Source: Thalassomonas actiniarum (GTDB taxonomy: Bacteria; Pseudomonadota; Gammaproteobacteria; Enterobacterales; Alteromonadaceae). Taken from it: a stretch of 64,000 nt of DNA. Of the stretch, positions 40,069 to 49,498 are shown piece by piece (positions within the stretch are counted from its first letter, which is position 1; each line of letters opens with the position of its first letter). The stretch covers positions 5,888,603 to 5,952,602 of the forward strand of contig NZ_CP059735.1 of NCBI RefSeq assembly GCF_000948975.2. Direction: 5' to 3'. The translations under genes were made by a program, and so were the position numbers. The notes under the pieces are model-generated. The model worked only from the letters and a program-made list of their open reading frames with translations. It was not told where the DNA came from and did no database searches.

Positions 40069-40108
40069 GAAAGGGGAACGGAATCACAACACCGGCTCCC
40101 CTTTTCCA
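40069..40108 (+). terminator. Hairpin between prpC and acnD (attenuator-like)
   Basis: Imperfect inverted repeat GAAAGGGGAACGG / CCGGCTCCCCTTTTC with an 11-nt loop ahead of acnD. A short T-run is part of the second arm. It may partially terminate or stabilise the upstream mRNA. Confidence 0.45.
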
Positions 40109-40130
40109 TTAATATTCTGTGGAATATGTT

Positions 40131-42719
40131 ATGAATACAAACAACCGCAAACCCTTAGCCGGCACTAAACTCGATTATTTCGATACCCGCGCCGCCGTCG
40201 AAGCGATCCAGCCGGGCAGCTATGACAAACTGCCATATACCTCACGGGTACTGGCAGAAAACCTGGTACGCCGCTGCGACCCGGCAAGCTTAACCGACTC
40301 CTTAAAACAAATTATCGAACGTAAAAGGGACCTCGACTTTCCCTGGTTCCCGGCCCGTGTCGTCTGTCATGACATTCTCGGCCAAACCGCCTTAGTGGAT
40401 CTTGCCGGTCTGCGCGATGCCATCGCCGAAAAAGGCGGCGATCCGTCCAAGGTTAACCCGGTAGTACCGACCCAGCTGATTGTTGACCACTCGCTGGCGG
40501 TAGAGCACCCGGGGTTTGATAAAGACGCTTTCGAGAAAAACCGCGCCATCGAAGATCGCCGCAACGAAGACAGATTCGACTTTATCAACTGGACCAAAAC
40601 CGCTTTTAAAAACGTTGATGTGATCCCGCCGGGCAACGGCATCTTGCACCAGATCAACCTGGAAAAAATGTCTCCGGTAGTACAGGCCCGTGACGGCGTT
40701 GCTTTCCCTGATACCCTGGTCGGTACCGACAGCCATACCCCGCATGTTGATGCCTTAGGCGTAATCGCCGTAGGTGTCGGCGGTTTGGAAGCAGAAAGCG
40801 TGATGCTGGGCCGCGCCTCTTATATGCGCCTGCCGGACATTATCGGTGTGGAAATCACAGGTAAACGCCAGCCCGGCATTACCGCCACAGATATCGTCCT
40901 GGCGATCACCGAATTCTTACGCAGTGAAAAAGTCGTGTCCAGCTACCTGGAGTTTTACGGCGAAGGGGTAAAAGACTTATCCTTAGGCGACCGGGCGACC
41001 ATCTCCAATATGACCCCTGAATACGGCGCCACCGCCGCCATGTTCTATATCGACGAACAGACTATAGATTACCTGAAAATCACCGGCCGCGAAGACGAGC
41101 AGGTGAAACTGGTAGAAACCTATGCCAAGGAAACAGGATTATGGGCCGACAGCCTGGCCAATGCCGAATACGAGCGGGTACTGAAATTTGACCTGTCGAC
41201 GGTTTGCCGCAATATCGCCGGCCCTTCCAACCCGCACCGCCGGGTACCTACCTCAGAGCTGGCAGCAAAAGGCATTGCCGGTACGGTAGAAAACGAAGCA
41301 GGCCTGATGCCGGACGGCGCAGTGATCATTGCCGCCATCACCAGCTGTACCAACACCAGCAACCCGAGAAACGTGGTTGCCGCAGGCCTGCTGGCCCGCA
41401 ACGCCAATGCCAAAGGCTTGATCCGCAAGCCTTGGGTGAAAACCTCTTTTGCCCCGGGCTCAAAAGCCGCCCAGCTTTACTTAGAAGAAGCCAACCTGTT
41501 ACCGGAAATGGAACAACTGGGCTTTGGTATCGTCGGTTTTGCCTGTACCACCTGTAACGGTATGAGCGGCGCCTTAGACCCTAAAATCCAAAAAGAAGTA
41601 TTAGACAGGGATCTCTATGCTACCGCAGTGTTATCCGGTAACCGTAACTTCGACGGCCGTATTCATCCCCATGCCAAGCAGGCTTTCCTGGCGTCGCCTC
41701 CTCTGGTGGTTGCCTATGCCATTGCCGGTACCATCCGCTTTGATATCGAAAAAGATGTTTTAGGCCAAGATGACCAGGGCAAAAACATCACCTTAAAAGA
41801 TATTTGGCCAAGCGACGAAGAAATCGATGCGGTTATCGCCAAAAGCGTCAAACCGGAGCAGTTCCGCAAAGTGTACGAGCCTATGTTTGATCTTACCGTC
41901 GATTACGGTGAAGACAACAACCCGCTTTACGACTGGCGCCCGCAAAGTACCTATATCCGTCGTCCGCCATACTGGGAAGGGGCATTAGCCGGAGAGCGCA
42001 CCATGAAAGGCATGCGTCCGCTGGCGGTCTTAGGGGATAATATCACCACAGATCACTTATCGCCGTCCAATGCTATCCAGTTAAACAGCGCCGCCGGTGC
42101 CTACCTGGATAAAATGGGTCTGCCGGAAGAAGACTTTAACTCTTACGCCACCCACCGCGGCGATCACCTGACCGCCCAGCGCGCCACCTTCGCCAACCCG
42201 AAACTGCTTAACGAAATGGTTAAGGAAAACGGCGAGATCAAACAAGGCTCACTGGCCCGTATCGAGCCGGAAGGCACGGTTTCACGCATGTGGGAAGCCA
42301 TTGAAACCTATATGGAACGTAAGCAGCCGCTGATCATCGTTGCCGGTGCCGACTACGGCCAGGGTTCATCTCGCGACTGGGCCGCCAAAGGCGTACGCCT
42401 GGCAGGGGTTGAAGTGATTGTGGCCGAAGGTTTCGAGCGAATCCACCGCACCAACCTCATTGGCATGGGTGTGCTGCCGGTAGAATTTAAAGCCGGTGAT
42501 ACCCGCAATACCTACGGCATCGACGGCACAGAAACCTTCGATATTATCGGTGAACGTACCCCGGGGGCAAACCTGACACTGGTTATCAACCGTAAAAACG
42601 GTGACTCGGTTGAAGTACCGGTTAAATGTCGCCTCGATACCGCAGAAGAAGTCTCTATCTATGAAGCCGGCGGTGTTTTACAGCGTTTCGCCCAGGACTT
42701 TCTGGAGTCGTCAACCTGA
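40131..42719 (+). CDS. acnD: Fe/S-dependent 2-methylcitrate dehydratase
   Basis: 862 residues from ATG 40131; a GTG at 40119 in frame is less likely. It belongs to the aconitase family and dehydrates 2-methylcitrate to a 2-methylaconitate isomer that PrpF then converts. [4Fe-4S] ligands appear in SCTNTSNPRNV and CTTCNGMSG, and the substrate motif GTDSHTPHVDALGVIAVGVGG and the swivelling domain (GDNITTDHLSPSNAI, QGSSRDWAAKG) are intact. This enzyme together with PrpF replaces PrpD. Length is normal for AcnD. Confidence 0.96.
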   Translation: MNTNNRKPLAGTKLDYFDTRAAVEAIQPGSYDKLPYTSRVLAENLVRRCDPASLTDSLKQIIERKRDLDFPWFPARVVCHDILGQTALVDLAGLRDAIAEKGGDPSKVNPVVPTQLIVDHSLAVEHPGFDKDAFEKNRAIEDRRNEDRFDFINWTKTAFKNVDVIPPGNGILHQINLEKMSPVVQARDGVAFPDTLVGTDSHTPHVDALGVIAVGVGGLEAESVMLGRASYMRLPDIIGVEITGKRQPGITATDIVLAITEFLRSEKVVSSYLEFYGEGVKDLSLGDRATISNMTPEYGATAAMFYIDEQTIDYLKITGREDEQVKLVETYAKETGLWADSLANAEYERVLKFDLSTVCRNIAGPSNPHRRVPTSELAAKGIAGTVENEAGLMPDGAVIIAAITSCTNTSNPRNVVAAGLLARNANAKGLIRKPWVKTSFAPGSKAAQLYLEEANLLPEMEQLGFGIVGFACTTCNGMSGALDPKIQKEVLDRDLYATAVLSGNRNFDGRIHPHAKQAFLASPPLVVAYAIAGTIRFDIEKDVLGQDDQGKNITLKDIWPSDEEIDAVIAKSVKPEQFRKVYEPMFDLTVDYGEDNNPLYDWRPQSTYIRRPPYWEGALAGERTMKGMRPLAVLGDNITTDHLSPSNAIQLNSAAGAYLDKMGLPEEDFNSYATHRGDHLTAQRATFANPKLLNEMVKENGEIKQGSLARIEPEGTVSRMWEAIETYMERKQPLIIVAGADYGQGSSRDWAAKGVRLAGVEVIVAEGFERIHRTNLIGMGVLPVEFKAGDTRNTYGIDGTETFDIIGERTPGANLTLVINRKNGDSVEVPVKCRLDTAEEVSIYEAGGVLQRFAQDFLESST

Positions 42720-42782
42720 GATAAGCGTCTGCTAACGCTTAAGTTTTAACAGCGATAGTTAAAACTTAAAATGCTCAATTAA

Positions 42783-42802
42783 GCGGTACCCAGGGGTACC
42801 GC
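42783..42802. repeat. Perfect short hairpin between acnD and prpF
   Basis: GCGGTACCC/GGGTACCGC, 9-bp arms with a 2-nt loop, just upstream of prpF. It contains nested GGTACC sites. It is probably an mRNA-level element or partial terminator. Confidence 0.5.
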
Positions 42803-42843
42803 TATTTCCACAAAACCATTCAACAGGACGAGGAATATCATCC

Positions 42844-44022
42844 ATGAGCCATGTCCCGCAAATTAAAATCCCCGCCACCTATATGCGCGGCGGTACCAGT
42901 AAAGGCGTATTTTTTAATCTCGAAGACCTGCCACCAGCGGCGCAAGTGCCCGGTGCGGCGCGAGACGCCATGTTACTCAGGGTGATCGGTAGCCCGGATC
43001 CCTACGGCAAGCAAACCGACGGTATGGGCGGCGCAACGTCAAGCACCAGCAAAACCGTGATTTTATCCAAAAGCAGCCAGGACGATCACGACGTTGATTA
43101 CCTTTTCGGCCAGGTCGCGATAGACAAGCCTTTTGTCGACTGGAGCGGTAACTGCGGCAACCTCACCGCGGCGGTAGGCTCTTTTGCCATCAGCAGCGGC
43201 TTAGTCGATGCCGGGCGTATCCCACAAAACGGTATCGCCACGGTGCGTATCTGGCAGGCCAATATCAAGAAAACCATTATCGCCCATGTCCCTATGACTA
43301 ACGGTGAGGTTCAGGAAACCGGCGATTTCGAACTGGACGGCGTCACTTTCCCGGCGGCGGAAGTCGAAGTGGAATTTATCGACCCGGCCGACGGCGAAGG
43401 CGCCATGTTCCCTACCGGCAAGCTGGTAGATGACCTGGAAGTCCCGGGTATAGGTAGCTTCAAGGCGACCATGATCAACGCCGGTATCCCGACCATCTTC
43501 TTAAATGCCGATGAAGTCGGTTATAACGGCAGCGAATTGCAGGACGATATCAATAACGATGAACAGGCACTGGCACGTTTTGAAACCATACGTGCCTATG
43601 GCGCCGTTAAGATGGGCTTGATCGGTCATATCGGTGAAGCTGCCAAACGCCAGCACACGCCAAAAGTCGCCTTTGTTGCCCCGCCAAGCGATTACCAGTC
43701 TTCCAGCGGCAAGCAAATCAGCAAAAACGATATCGATTTGCAGGTACGCGCCTTGTCTATGGGGAAATTACATCATGCCATGATGGGCACGGCCGCCGTG
43801 GCCATAGGTACAGCCGCAGCCATCCCGGGTACTCTGGTAAACCTGGCAGCAGGCGGCGGTGAGCGTGATGCGGTACGTTTTGGTCACCCTTCGGGTACCT
43901 TAAAAGTCGGCGCCCAGGCCAGCGAACAAAACGGCGAATGGGCAGTGAACAAAGCCATCATGAGCCGAAGTGCCCGGGTATTGATGGAAGGCTGGGTACG
44001 TATCCCGGGGGATGCTTTTTAA
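42844..44022 (+). CDS. prpF: 2-methylaconitate cis-trans isomerase
   Basis: 392 residues. PrpF isomerises the product of AcnD to the form used by aconitase in the methylcitrate cycle. The start IPATYMRGGTSKGVFF and DGMGGATSSTSKTVI, GNCGNLTAAVGSFAI and the C-terminal HPSGTLKVGA are characteristic of the PrpF family (a diaminopimelate-epimerase-like fold). It ends the prp operon, followed by a perfect terminator at 44042-44064. AGGACGAGGA precedes ATG 42844 as ribosome site. Confidence 0.96.
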   Translation: MSHVPQIKIPATYMRGGTSKGVFFNLEDLPPAAQVPGAARDAMLLRVIGSPDPYGKQTDGMGGATSSTSKTVILSKSSQDDHDVDYLFGQVAIDKPFVDWSGNCGNLTAAVGSFAISSGLVDAGRIPQNGIATVRIWQANIKKTIIAHVPMTNGEVQETGDFELDGVTFPAAEVEVEFIDPADGEGAMFPTGKLVDDLEVPGIGSFKATMINAGIPTIFLNADEVGYNGSELQDDINNDEQALARFETIRAYGAVKMGLIGHIGEAAKRQHTPKVAFVAPPSDYQSSSGKQISKNDIDLQVRALSMGKLHHAMMGTAAVAIGTAAAIPGTLVNLAAGGGERDAVRFGHPSGTLKVGAQASEQNGEWAVNKAIMSRSARVLMEGWVRIPGDAF

Positions 44023-44041
44023 ACACCTGGACTATAACCCC

Positions 44042-44064
44042 AAGGGAAGGCCCTGCCTTCCCTT
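44042..44064 (+). terminator. Terminator of the prp operon
   Basis: Perfect 10-bp stem AAGGGAAGGC/GCCTTCCCTT with a CCT loop 20 bp after prpF, followed by a short T-containing run. Confidence 0.75.
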
Positions 44065-44287
44065 TAAATAGCCGCCTGGTAGCATTGCATCAGCTGAATT
44101 TACCAGGCTATTCATATCCCGTGGATACTACTGCCATCAACCCGGTACATAAATCACAAAACTTCTTGTAGTATAATGTGCTGAAATCCCCGGCTGCCAA
44201 TGACGGACAAGAGCCAGGCACTTAACCAGCAACAATGCCCTGCATATTATTGTTGATGGCGACTTTTCATTTAAAAGGAAGATTATC

Positions 44288-45448
44288 ATGTCATCACAAA
44301 TTATTTTGCCGCGTATTATGCAAATCGGCGCGGGTGCCTCACTGGAAATAGCAAATATACTCGCAAGCTTAGGCTGTCAGCGGCCCTTGATTGTGACAGA
44401 CAAAATGATGGTCGAACTGGGTTATGTGGCAGCGATAACGCAACAGCTCACACCGCAGGGGATTCAAAGTGATATCTTTGATCAAACCGTACCTGAACCT
44501 ACGGTCGCCTCTATCCAGAACGGTGTGGCCATGGCACGTGCCGGCGATTATGACTGTATTATTGCCTTAGGTGGCGGTAGCCCCATAGATAGCGCCAAGG
44601 CCATCTCAATTTTGGCGGTATACGGCGGTGAAATGCAAGATTATCGCTTCCCCCGTCAGGTTAGCGAGCAAGGTCTACCGGTTATTGCCGTACCGACAAC
44701 CGCAGGTACAGGCTCTGAAGTGACGCGCTTTACTGTGATCACAGACGAGAACAATGATGAAAAAATGCTGTGCGTTGGCCTTGGCTTTATGCCGGTTGCC
44801 GCCTTAGTCGATTACAAACTGACTTTAAGCTTACCGTCGCGTATTACCGCCGATACCGGCATTGATGCCCTTACCCACGCCATTGAAGCCTATGTCAGCA
44901 AAAAAGCCAATCCCTACAGCGACAGCCAGGCGATTAGCGCCATGAAACTGCTGGCGCCCAATCTGCGCACCAGCTATCACCAGGGAGACAATTACCAGGC
45001 GCGTGAAGCCATGATGCTGGGGGCAACCCTTGCCGGTATTGCTTTTTCCAATGCTTCGGTTGCCTTAGTGCATGGCATGAGCCGTCCGATCGGCGCTTTC
45101 TTCCACGTCCCGCACGGATTATCAAATGCCATATTGCTGCCTGCCGTCACCGCCTTTTCACTCCCCGGTGCACCAGCACGTTATGCCGACTGTGCCCGCG
45201 CCATGGGCATTGCCGATGCCGGAGACACAACACAAGATGCCAACCAAAAATTATTGGCTGAATTGCAGGCTTTAAATCAGGAACTGGCGGTACCGACACC
45301 ACAGCAATTTGGCATTAAGCGCGAAGAGTTTTTTGCCCTGACAAAAACGATGGCGCAACAAGCACTTGCATCGGGCTCACCGGCCAATAACCCTGTAGAG
45401 CCCAGTGTTGATGAAATGATTGCCATTTATCAGGGCTTATGGGATTAA
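44288..45448 (+). CDS. Iron-containing alcohol dehydrogenase (group III)
   Basis: 386 residues, normal for the family. It is an NAD(P)-dependent enzyme interconverting alcohols and aldehydes or ketones in the cytoplasm. The nucleotide-binding GGGSPIDSAKAISIL (about 96-110) and PTTAGTGSEVTRFTVI, and metal ligands in DALTHAIEAYVS and ALVHGMSRPIGAFFHVPHG, are visible. It is separated from prpF by a terminator and has its own AAAAGGAAG ribosome site before ATG 44288. Its substrate is unknown; neighbouring propionate genes do not decide it. A hairpin GGGCCACT/AGTGGGCCC follows. Confidence 0.93.
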   Translation: MSSQIILPRIMQIGAGASLEIANILASLGCQRPLIVTDKMMVELGYVAAITQQLTPQGIQSDIFDQTVPEPTVASIQNGVAMARAGDYDCIIALGGGSPIDSAKAISILAVYGGEMQDYRFPRQVSEQGLPVIAVPTTAGTGSEVTRFTVITDENNDEKMLCVGLGFMPVAALVDYKLTLSLPSRITADTGIDALTHAIEAYVSKKANPYSDSQAISAMKLLAPNLRTSYHQGDNYQAREAMMLGATLAGIAFSNASVALVHGMSRPIGAFFHVPHGLSNAILLPAVTAFSLPGAPARYADCARAMGIADAGDTTQDANQKLLAELQALNQELAVPTPQQFGIKREEFFALTKTMAQQALASGSPANNPVEPSVDEMIAIYQGLWD

Positions 45449-45449
45449 T

Positions 45450-45471
45450 TAGGGCCACTTTCAGTGGGCCC
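45450..45471 (+). terminator. Hairpin after the alcohol dehydrogenase gene
   Basis: AGGGCCACT/AGTGGGCCCT with a one-base bulge and short TTC loop just after the stop codon, with little T-run. Confidence 0.5.
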
Positions 45472-45612
45472 TCTAAGTCAGAGCTTTCCATGCTTAGGGA
45501 GCGAAGCAAACAAGGCTGACAAACCGCTCAAATAACCACATGGTAACTTTGTATTGAAGTCAAAATAATCAATACTAATGGGGAAGAATAATTGCAGACT
45601 TAAGGAAAATAA

Positions 45613-46278
45613 GTGGAATTGCATTTCTTCCCCGGGCAAAAATTACTGCTCGCTTTACACATCACCGGCAACAACCAGGTTAAAGTCGCCGGCCGTTATG
45701 AGGCCTGGAGCGGGCCGTCAACCGGCGGCACCGACCCGCGTATGCCGGAAGAACCGACCTGGCCGGGGGAATATATTATTGCCAAAGCCAAGGTTTACCT
45801 GACCCCGAGCTGGAAATTATCCGGCATCAAGTGGGGTACGCCGCTACAGGACAAACCGTCAATCAATGATGTCTGGTACCGCATCAACTCAAAAACCTGG
45901 GCCTCGGTTAAAAAAGATCACGCTATCTCAAGAAAAGACATCATCCGCTTACATTTTGAGTTATACCAAATAAGAACCGTGCCGGCTACCTGGGTATTCA
46001 ATGATTTTGGCCCCGTGGTGATCATGTGGTTCAAAGATCGCAATAACAATAAGCAACTGGACGGCGACGAAACCTTGTCGGGACAGTTTTTTCACACCAC
46101 GCCGGAAAATGAAGCCCAGGTAAGTGCGAACCTGCCGGTAACTTTCAAAAACTCACACGGCTGTATTCATTTGCACCCCAAAGACAGAAACCTTCTGTTC
46201 TCACAAGGTTTTTTTAATCCAGGCACACCTTTTACCATTCATAGCTATTATGAAAGATATCTTGAAAAACCTCTGTAA
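45613..46278 (+). CDS. L,D-transpeptidase-like (YkuD-fold) protein with EF-hand-like loop
   Basis: 221 residues from GTG 45613, with AAGGA 7 nt upstream. The C-terminal part has the YkuD active-site pattern: FFHTTPENE (His161), then SHGCIHLHPKDRNLL (181-195) with catalytic His182/Cys184. Such enzymes cross-link or attach proteins to peptidoglycan. No signal peptide is visible, which is odd for a cell-wall enzyme; an upstream start may be missing. Residues 142-153 (DRNNNKQLDGDE) fit a calcium-binding EF-hand loop. The downstream lipoprotein gene overlaps by 29 nt, so they are co-expressed. Catalytic role is inferred from motifs. Confidence 0.78.
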   Translation: MELHFFPGQKLLLALHITGNNQVKVAGRYEAWSGPSTGGTDPRMPEEPTWPGEYIIAKAKVYLTPSWKLSGIKWGTPLQDKPSINDVWYRINSKTWASVKKDHAISRKDIIRLHFELYQIRTVPATWVFNDFGPVVIMWFKDRNNNKQLDGDETLSGQFFHTTPENEAQVSANLPVTFKNSHGCIHLHPKDRNLLFSQGFFNPGTPFTIHSYYERYLEKPL

Positions 46279-46948
46279 ACCCGGCGTGATATTGCTTTGT
46301 TCCTGGTTAAATTCCTGCGCCGTGGTGGAAAAATCCAAATTACAATGGCGCTATGACGGCAGGGTATTTTCACCACTGGCTGAGGTTAATACCGGTTTAG
46401 ACAATGCCTATTATGCTTTTGATACCCCGGAAGGCCTTTATCTCGCGGGTTTTAAAATTGACAACAAAAACATTAACCACCCTTACCTGGTATTTATCAG
46501 CAAGCAGCTCAACGGGCAAATACAGTGGCCGCAAAACCAGGCGGTTGAACAGTTATTTTTCTATAAAAAACAGCTCTACCTGCTCGATGAAACCGGTCAA
46601 ACCCAAATCAAGAGCGACAACCAGTGGCGGGAACATCCGCTGACGCTCACCGCACACTCCAGGGTCATCACCAGCGAAAAAGCCTTGATCGCCTGCGTCC
46701 CCACTCCCTTAGCGAGCGCCGATTATACCCGGGGCCATTGTTATTCAATCACAAAAAACTGGCGGGTAGATATTGCCTGGCGCTCTGTTACCCCGACGCT
46801 GTGCAACAACATCTTGGTCGCTGTGAGCGATTATCCCAGCCGGGGAACATTACATCAGATAGATATAAATAACGGGAAAATTATCAAGTCTGCAAGCGAG
46901 CCTCACATAATCCCAGGTCAGAACCTCTGCGATCTGTTAATGAACTAA
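46250..46948 (+). CDS. Putative lipoprotein of unknown function, partner of the transpeptidase gene
   Basis: 232 residues. The N-terminus is Lys-rich, then hydrophobic (PGVILLCSWLNSCAVV) ending in lipobox LNSC with Cys at about 23, so it is likely lipid-anchored in the envelope. The rest is a strand-rich domain (IQWPQNQAVEQLFFYKKQLYLLD) with no recognised family, possibly a small propeller. The start overlaps the end of the transpeptidase gene by 29 nt. No motif defines its job; role in cell-wall or surface biology is a guess from the neighbour. Confidence 0.75.
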   Translation: MKDILKNLCKPGVILLCSWLNSCAVVEKSKLQWRYDGRVFSPLAEVNTGLDNAYYAFDTPEGLYLAGFKIDNKNINHPYLVFISKQLNGQIQWPQNQAVEQLFFYKKQLYLLDETGQTQIKSDNQWREHPLTLTAHSRVITSEKALIACVPTPLASADYTRGHCYSITKNWRVDIAWRSVTPTLCNNILVAVSDYPSRGTLHQIDINNGKIIKSASEPHIIPGQNLCDLLMN

Positions 46949-47269
46949 GATATTCATGTATTTTCACGGCGAAAAACTGCCGCCAGATCAGTTTACGGGC
47001 ATGCCTTTGCCGCCTTACCCTATAGTTTTTATGCCGTACTTTTTAATCCATAAGTGCACCAGCAGATAACTCCCCGATACAACGAGGGTTTAGCCCGGTT
47101 CGGGAAAAAATGATTTACTGGCATCATTCATGCTTTAAGCCATAAAGGCATCACAACGTCAAAAGATTGCCGGAATTTTCTTTGGGCGTTTTTATTAAGT
47201 AAGTCATCACGTTAATCCATAGCCACGACAAGGCAGGCTTATGGCTATAACCGTGGCAAGGAAACTTTT
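46949..47269. other. Promoter region of the flagellin gene
   Basis: About 320 bp. The only convincing element is the sigma-54-like site 47119-47134. An inverted repeat TTATGGCTATAACC around 47238-47253 lies near the start; nothing else is seen. Confidence 0.5.
47119..47134 (+). promoter_or_regulatory. Candidate sigma-54 promoter of the flagellin gene
   Basis: TGGCATCATTCATGCT has the invariant GG (-24) and GC (-12) separated by exactly 10 bp, the sigma-54 geometry (TGGCAC-N5-TTGCW). It lies about 136 bp upstream of the start codon; flagellin genes of related gammaproteobacteria are often sigma-54- or sigma-28-dependent. Confidence 0.5.
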
Positions 47270-48745
47270 ATGGCATTGGTCGTAACCAGTAATATTGAAT
47301 CCCTACATGTACAGCGCAATCTGGCGAAATCGACCCAGGGCCTTGCGACGTCTATGCAGCGTATTACTTCCGGCATGCGTATCAACAGCGCCAAAGATGA
47401 TGCCGCCGGCATTCAAATTTCCGGTAACCTGACCTCACAGATCAATGGCCTTAACCTGGCGCAGCGAAACGCCAGCGACGGTATCTCTATTGCGCAAACC
47501 GCTGAAGGGGCCTTAATTGAATCCACCGCTATCTTACAAAGGATGCGCGAATTATCCCTGCAAGCCGCCAACGGCATCAACAATCTTGAAGACCGTGATG
47601 CGCTGCAACAGGAAATGAGCAGCCTGCAACAAGAGCTGACCCTGATCACAGAAAGCACCCATTTTGGCGACATGCGCTTACTCGACGGCAGTTTTGGCAC
47701 CCGGGGGTTTCAGGTGGGGGCCAATGCCAATGAAACCTTGAATATCACCTTAAAAAACTTCTCCTCCGATGCTATAGGTGCCTACCAGGTCAACGGCGAG
47801 CCCAGGCATAGCGGCGTCTCCAATATAGGTTTCCTGCTGGCGGGAGAGATGGGCACAGACGATCCCCTCACCAGTGACAATTGGAATATCAACGGCACCA
47901 GTATCAGCCTGCCTGCCGGCGATGCCGCCGCGGTGATCGCCGACACCCTGAACAATGCCGTACCGGGTATAGGTGCCAGTGCACAATTAACCACCCGCAT
48001 TCAGAACTTAACCTCAGCCGATACCGGCACCCTGGAATTCGTCAAAGGTTATAACGGCTCCAGCTATGATGCTGTCGACAGCTTTGATCTCGCCGATTAC
48101 GCAGGGGATATGGAAAAGCTCGCCGCAGACCTTACCAGCAACGGTTATTTTGCGGTATATGATCCCGAGCTTAACGGCGGCGCAGGCGCCATAGAGCTGG
48201 TGGCTGAAGATGTCGACGGTATTAACATCTCCAATTCCGCCACGGTTGAGCTGGAAAAAAACGGGACCAGCATCCCGGCTTCCGGTCATGTCAATGGCGT
48301 GCATCAAGGCGCGGAATTACACTTGTCCTCAGCCGACAAAATCAGTGTCTCCGGCAGCGCCGTTAATCATTACCTGGCACTGGGGGCGGCCGGAGCTGCC
48401 GGAAATAGCGGCGGAACAGCCACATTAAATACCATAGATAACCTGGATATCTCCGGCGCAGATGCCGTCGGCGCCCAATCTGCGGTAGAAGTGATTGATG
48501 CCGCATTAACCCAGATAGACAGCAGCCGGGCAACCCTGGGGGCGATTCAAAACCGTTTTAACCATACCATTAAAAACCTCGCCAATATGGCAGAAAATAC
48601 CACAGAATCCAGAGGCCGCATCCAGGATACCGATTACGCCTTTGAAACCTCGCAAATGACCAAACAGCAAATTTTGCAACAGGCCGGCACCAGCGTTTTA
48701 TCCCAGGCCAATCAGCTGCCCCAGGCGGCACTGAGTTTATTGTAA
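47270..48745 (+). CDS. Flagellin-family protein, isolated from other flagellar genes
   Basis: 491 residues. The D0/D1 N-terminal region (SNIESLHVQRNL, ITSGMRINSAKDDAAG) and C-terminal D1/D0 region (ATLGAIQNRFNHTIKNL, DTDYAFETSQMTKQQILQQ) are conserved. A central variable region of about 240 residues would be surface exposed. The N-terminal SLHVQRNL varies slightly from the usual SLNAQRNL. No chaperone, cap or motor gene is adjacent, so it may be an extra filament subunit or a secreted flagellin. Its regulator is suggested by the sigma-54-like site upstream. It converges with the small membrane protein gene. Confidence 0.93.
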   Translation: MALVVTSNIESLHVQRNLAKSTQGLATSMQRITSGMRINSAKDDAAGIQISGNLTSQINGLNLAQRNASDGISIAQTAEGALIESTAILQRMRELSLQAANGINNLEDRDALQQEMSSLQQELTLITESTHFGDMRLLDGSFGTRGFQVGANANETLNITLKNFSSDAIGAYQVNGEPRHSGVSNIGFLLAGEMGTDDPLTSDNWNINGTSISLPAGDAAAVIADTLNNAVPGIGASAQLTTRIQNLTSADTGTLEFVKGYNGSSYDAVDSFDLADYAGDMEKLAADLTSNGYFAVYDPELNGGAGAIELVAEDVDGINISNSATVELEKNGTSIPASGHVNGVHQGAELHLSSADKISVSGSAVNHYLALGAAGAAGNSGGTATLNTIDNLDISGADAVGAQSAVEVIDAALTQIDSSRATLGAIQNRFNHTIKNLANMAENTTESRGRIQDTDYAFETSQMTKQQILQQAGTSVLSQANQLPQAALSLL

Positions 48746-48758
48746 AACAAAGTCAGTG

Positions 48759-49217
48759 CTATTGGTTTTTACTTGAGTATGTAAAGGTAAAAACCAGTAG
48801 ATAACAAACAATAATAAATAAAAGAGCACACCCAAAAGACAACAAAGCTACCACCCAACCATATGGCCCAAATGCACATGAGCCAAACCGGCACATCACC
48901 TCAAAAGCCTCATAACGAAGTAAATAGTAAGAGAAAAAAATAAATAGTGCACAAAACGGCGCCAGCAACAAAACCATTGCCAGCCTGGAACTTAACTTCA
49001 CAGAAGCCTGCTTGGAGCTTTCTTTACGGTTTATCCAAAGAGAGTAACACAACCAATAACACCCCCCGGCTAATATCAAAATAACACCAGAGACGATTGT
49101 ATTAACCACAGCCAGATCAATTAAAGTCAGTACGGCTAATATAACCACGCTCGAAAGGCAAATAAAAAACTTAGACGAGTACATTTTACGATATATATTG
49201 GCTAGATTAACGGGCAT
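48759..49217 (-). CDS. Small integral membrane protein, unknown
   Basis: 152 residues from ATG 49217; in-frame GTG 49226 and TTG 49229 are also possible. Four hydrophobic helices are visible (about 10-30, 32-55, 75-98 and 115-140), with basic loops. There is no recognised domain. The 14-nt gap to the convergent flagellin gene is unusually small. A tiny upstream frame (49230-49313, 27 codons) ends right before its start, which may be a leader peptide. Confidence 0.6.
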   Translation of the reverse strand: MPVNLANIYRKMYSSKFFICLSSVVILAVLTLIDLAVVNTIVSGVILILAGGCYWLCYSLWINRKESSKQASVKLSSRLAMVLLLAPFCALFIFFSYYLLRYEAFEVMCRFGSCAFGPYGWVVALLSFGCALLFIIVCYLLVFTFTYSSKNQ

Positions 49218-49498
49218 TACACTCACCAATCAATTCACCGGTTTCAGTTTTTCCATCACGATTTTAATTGATTCAATTAATCGCTCATTGGCGACTATTT
49301 CGGCTGCTGACATGATTTTCTTCCTTGAAAACAATAATGCGAAAAACAGAAGGTTAATTTAAATACAGTCTTGCAAACAGATACTTACAAGTCAATATGA
49401 AAGGTATTGGAACGAAAATAATTCAGGTTAAGCATCTTGAGTTAAATAACGCTTTAGATGCGCGCTATGATATGGCATTTAAGGTGTTGTTTTAATTA

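Noticed and set aside
42783-42802. Hairpin as a terminator of acnD
   Set aside because: The stem is perfect, but there is no T-run and prpF follows as part of the same pathway, so it is listed only as a hairpin.
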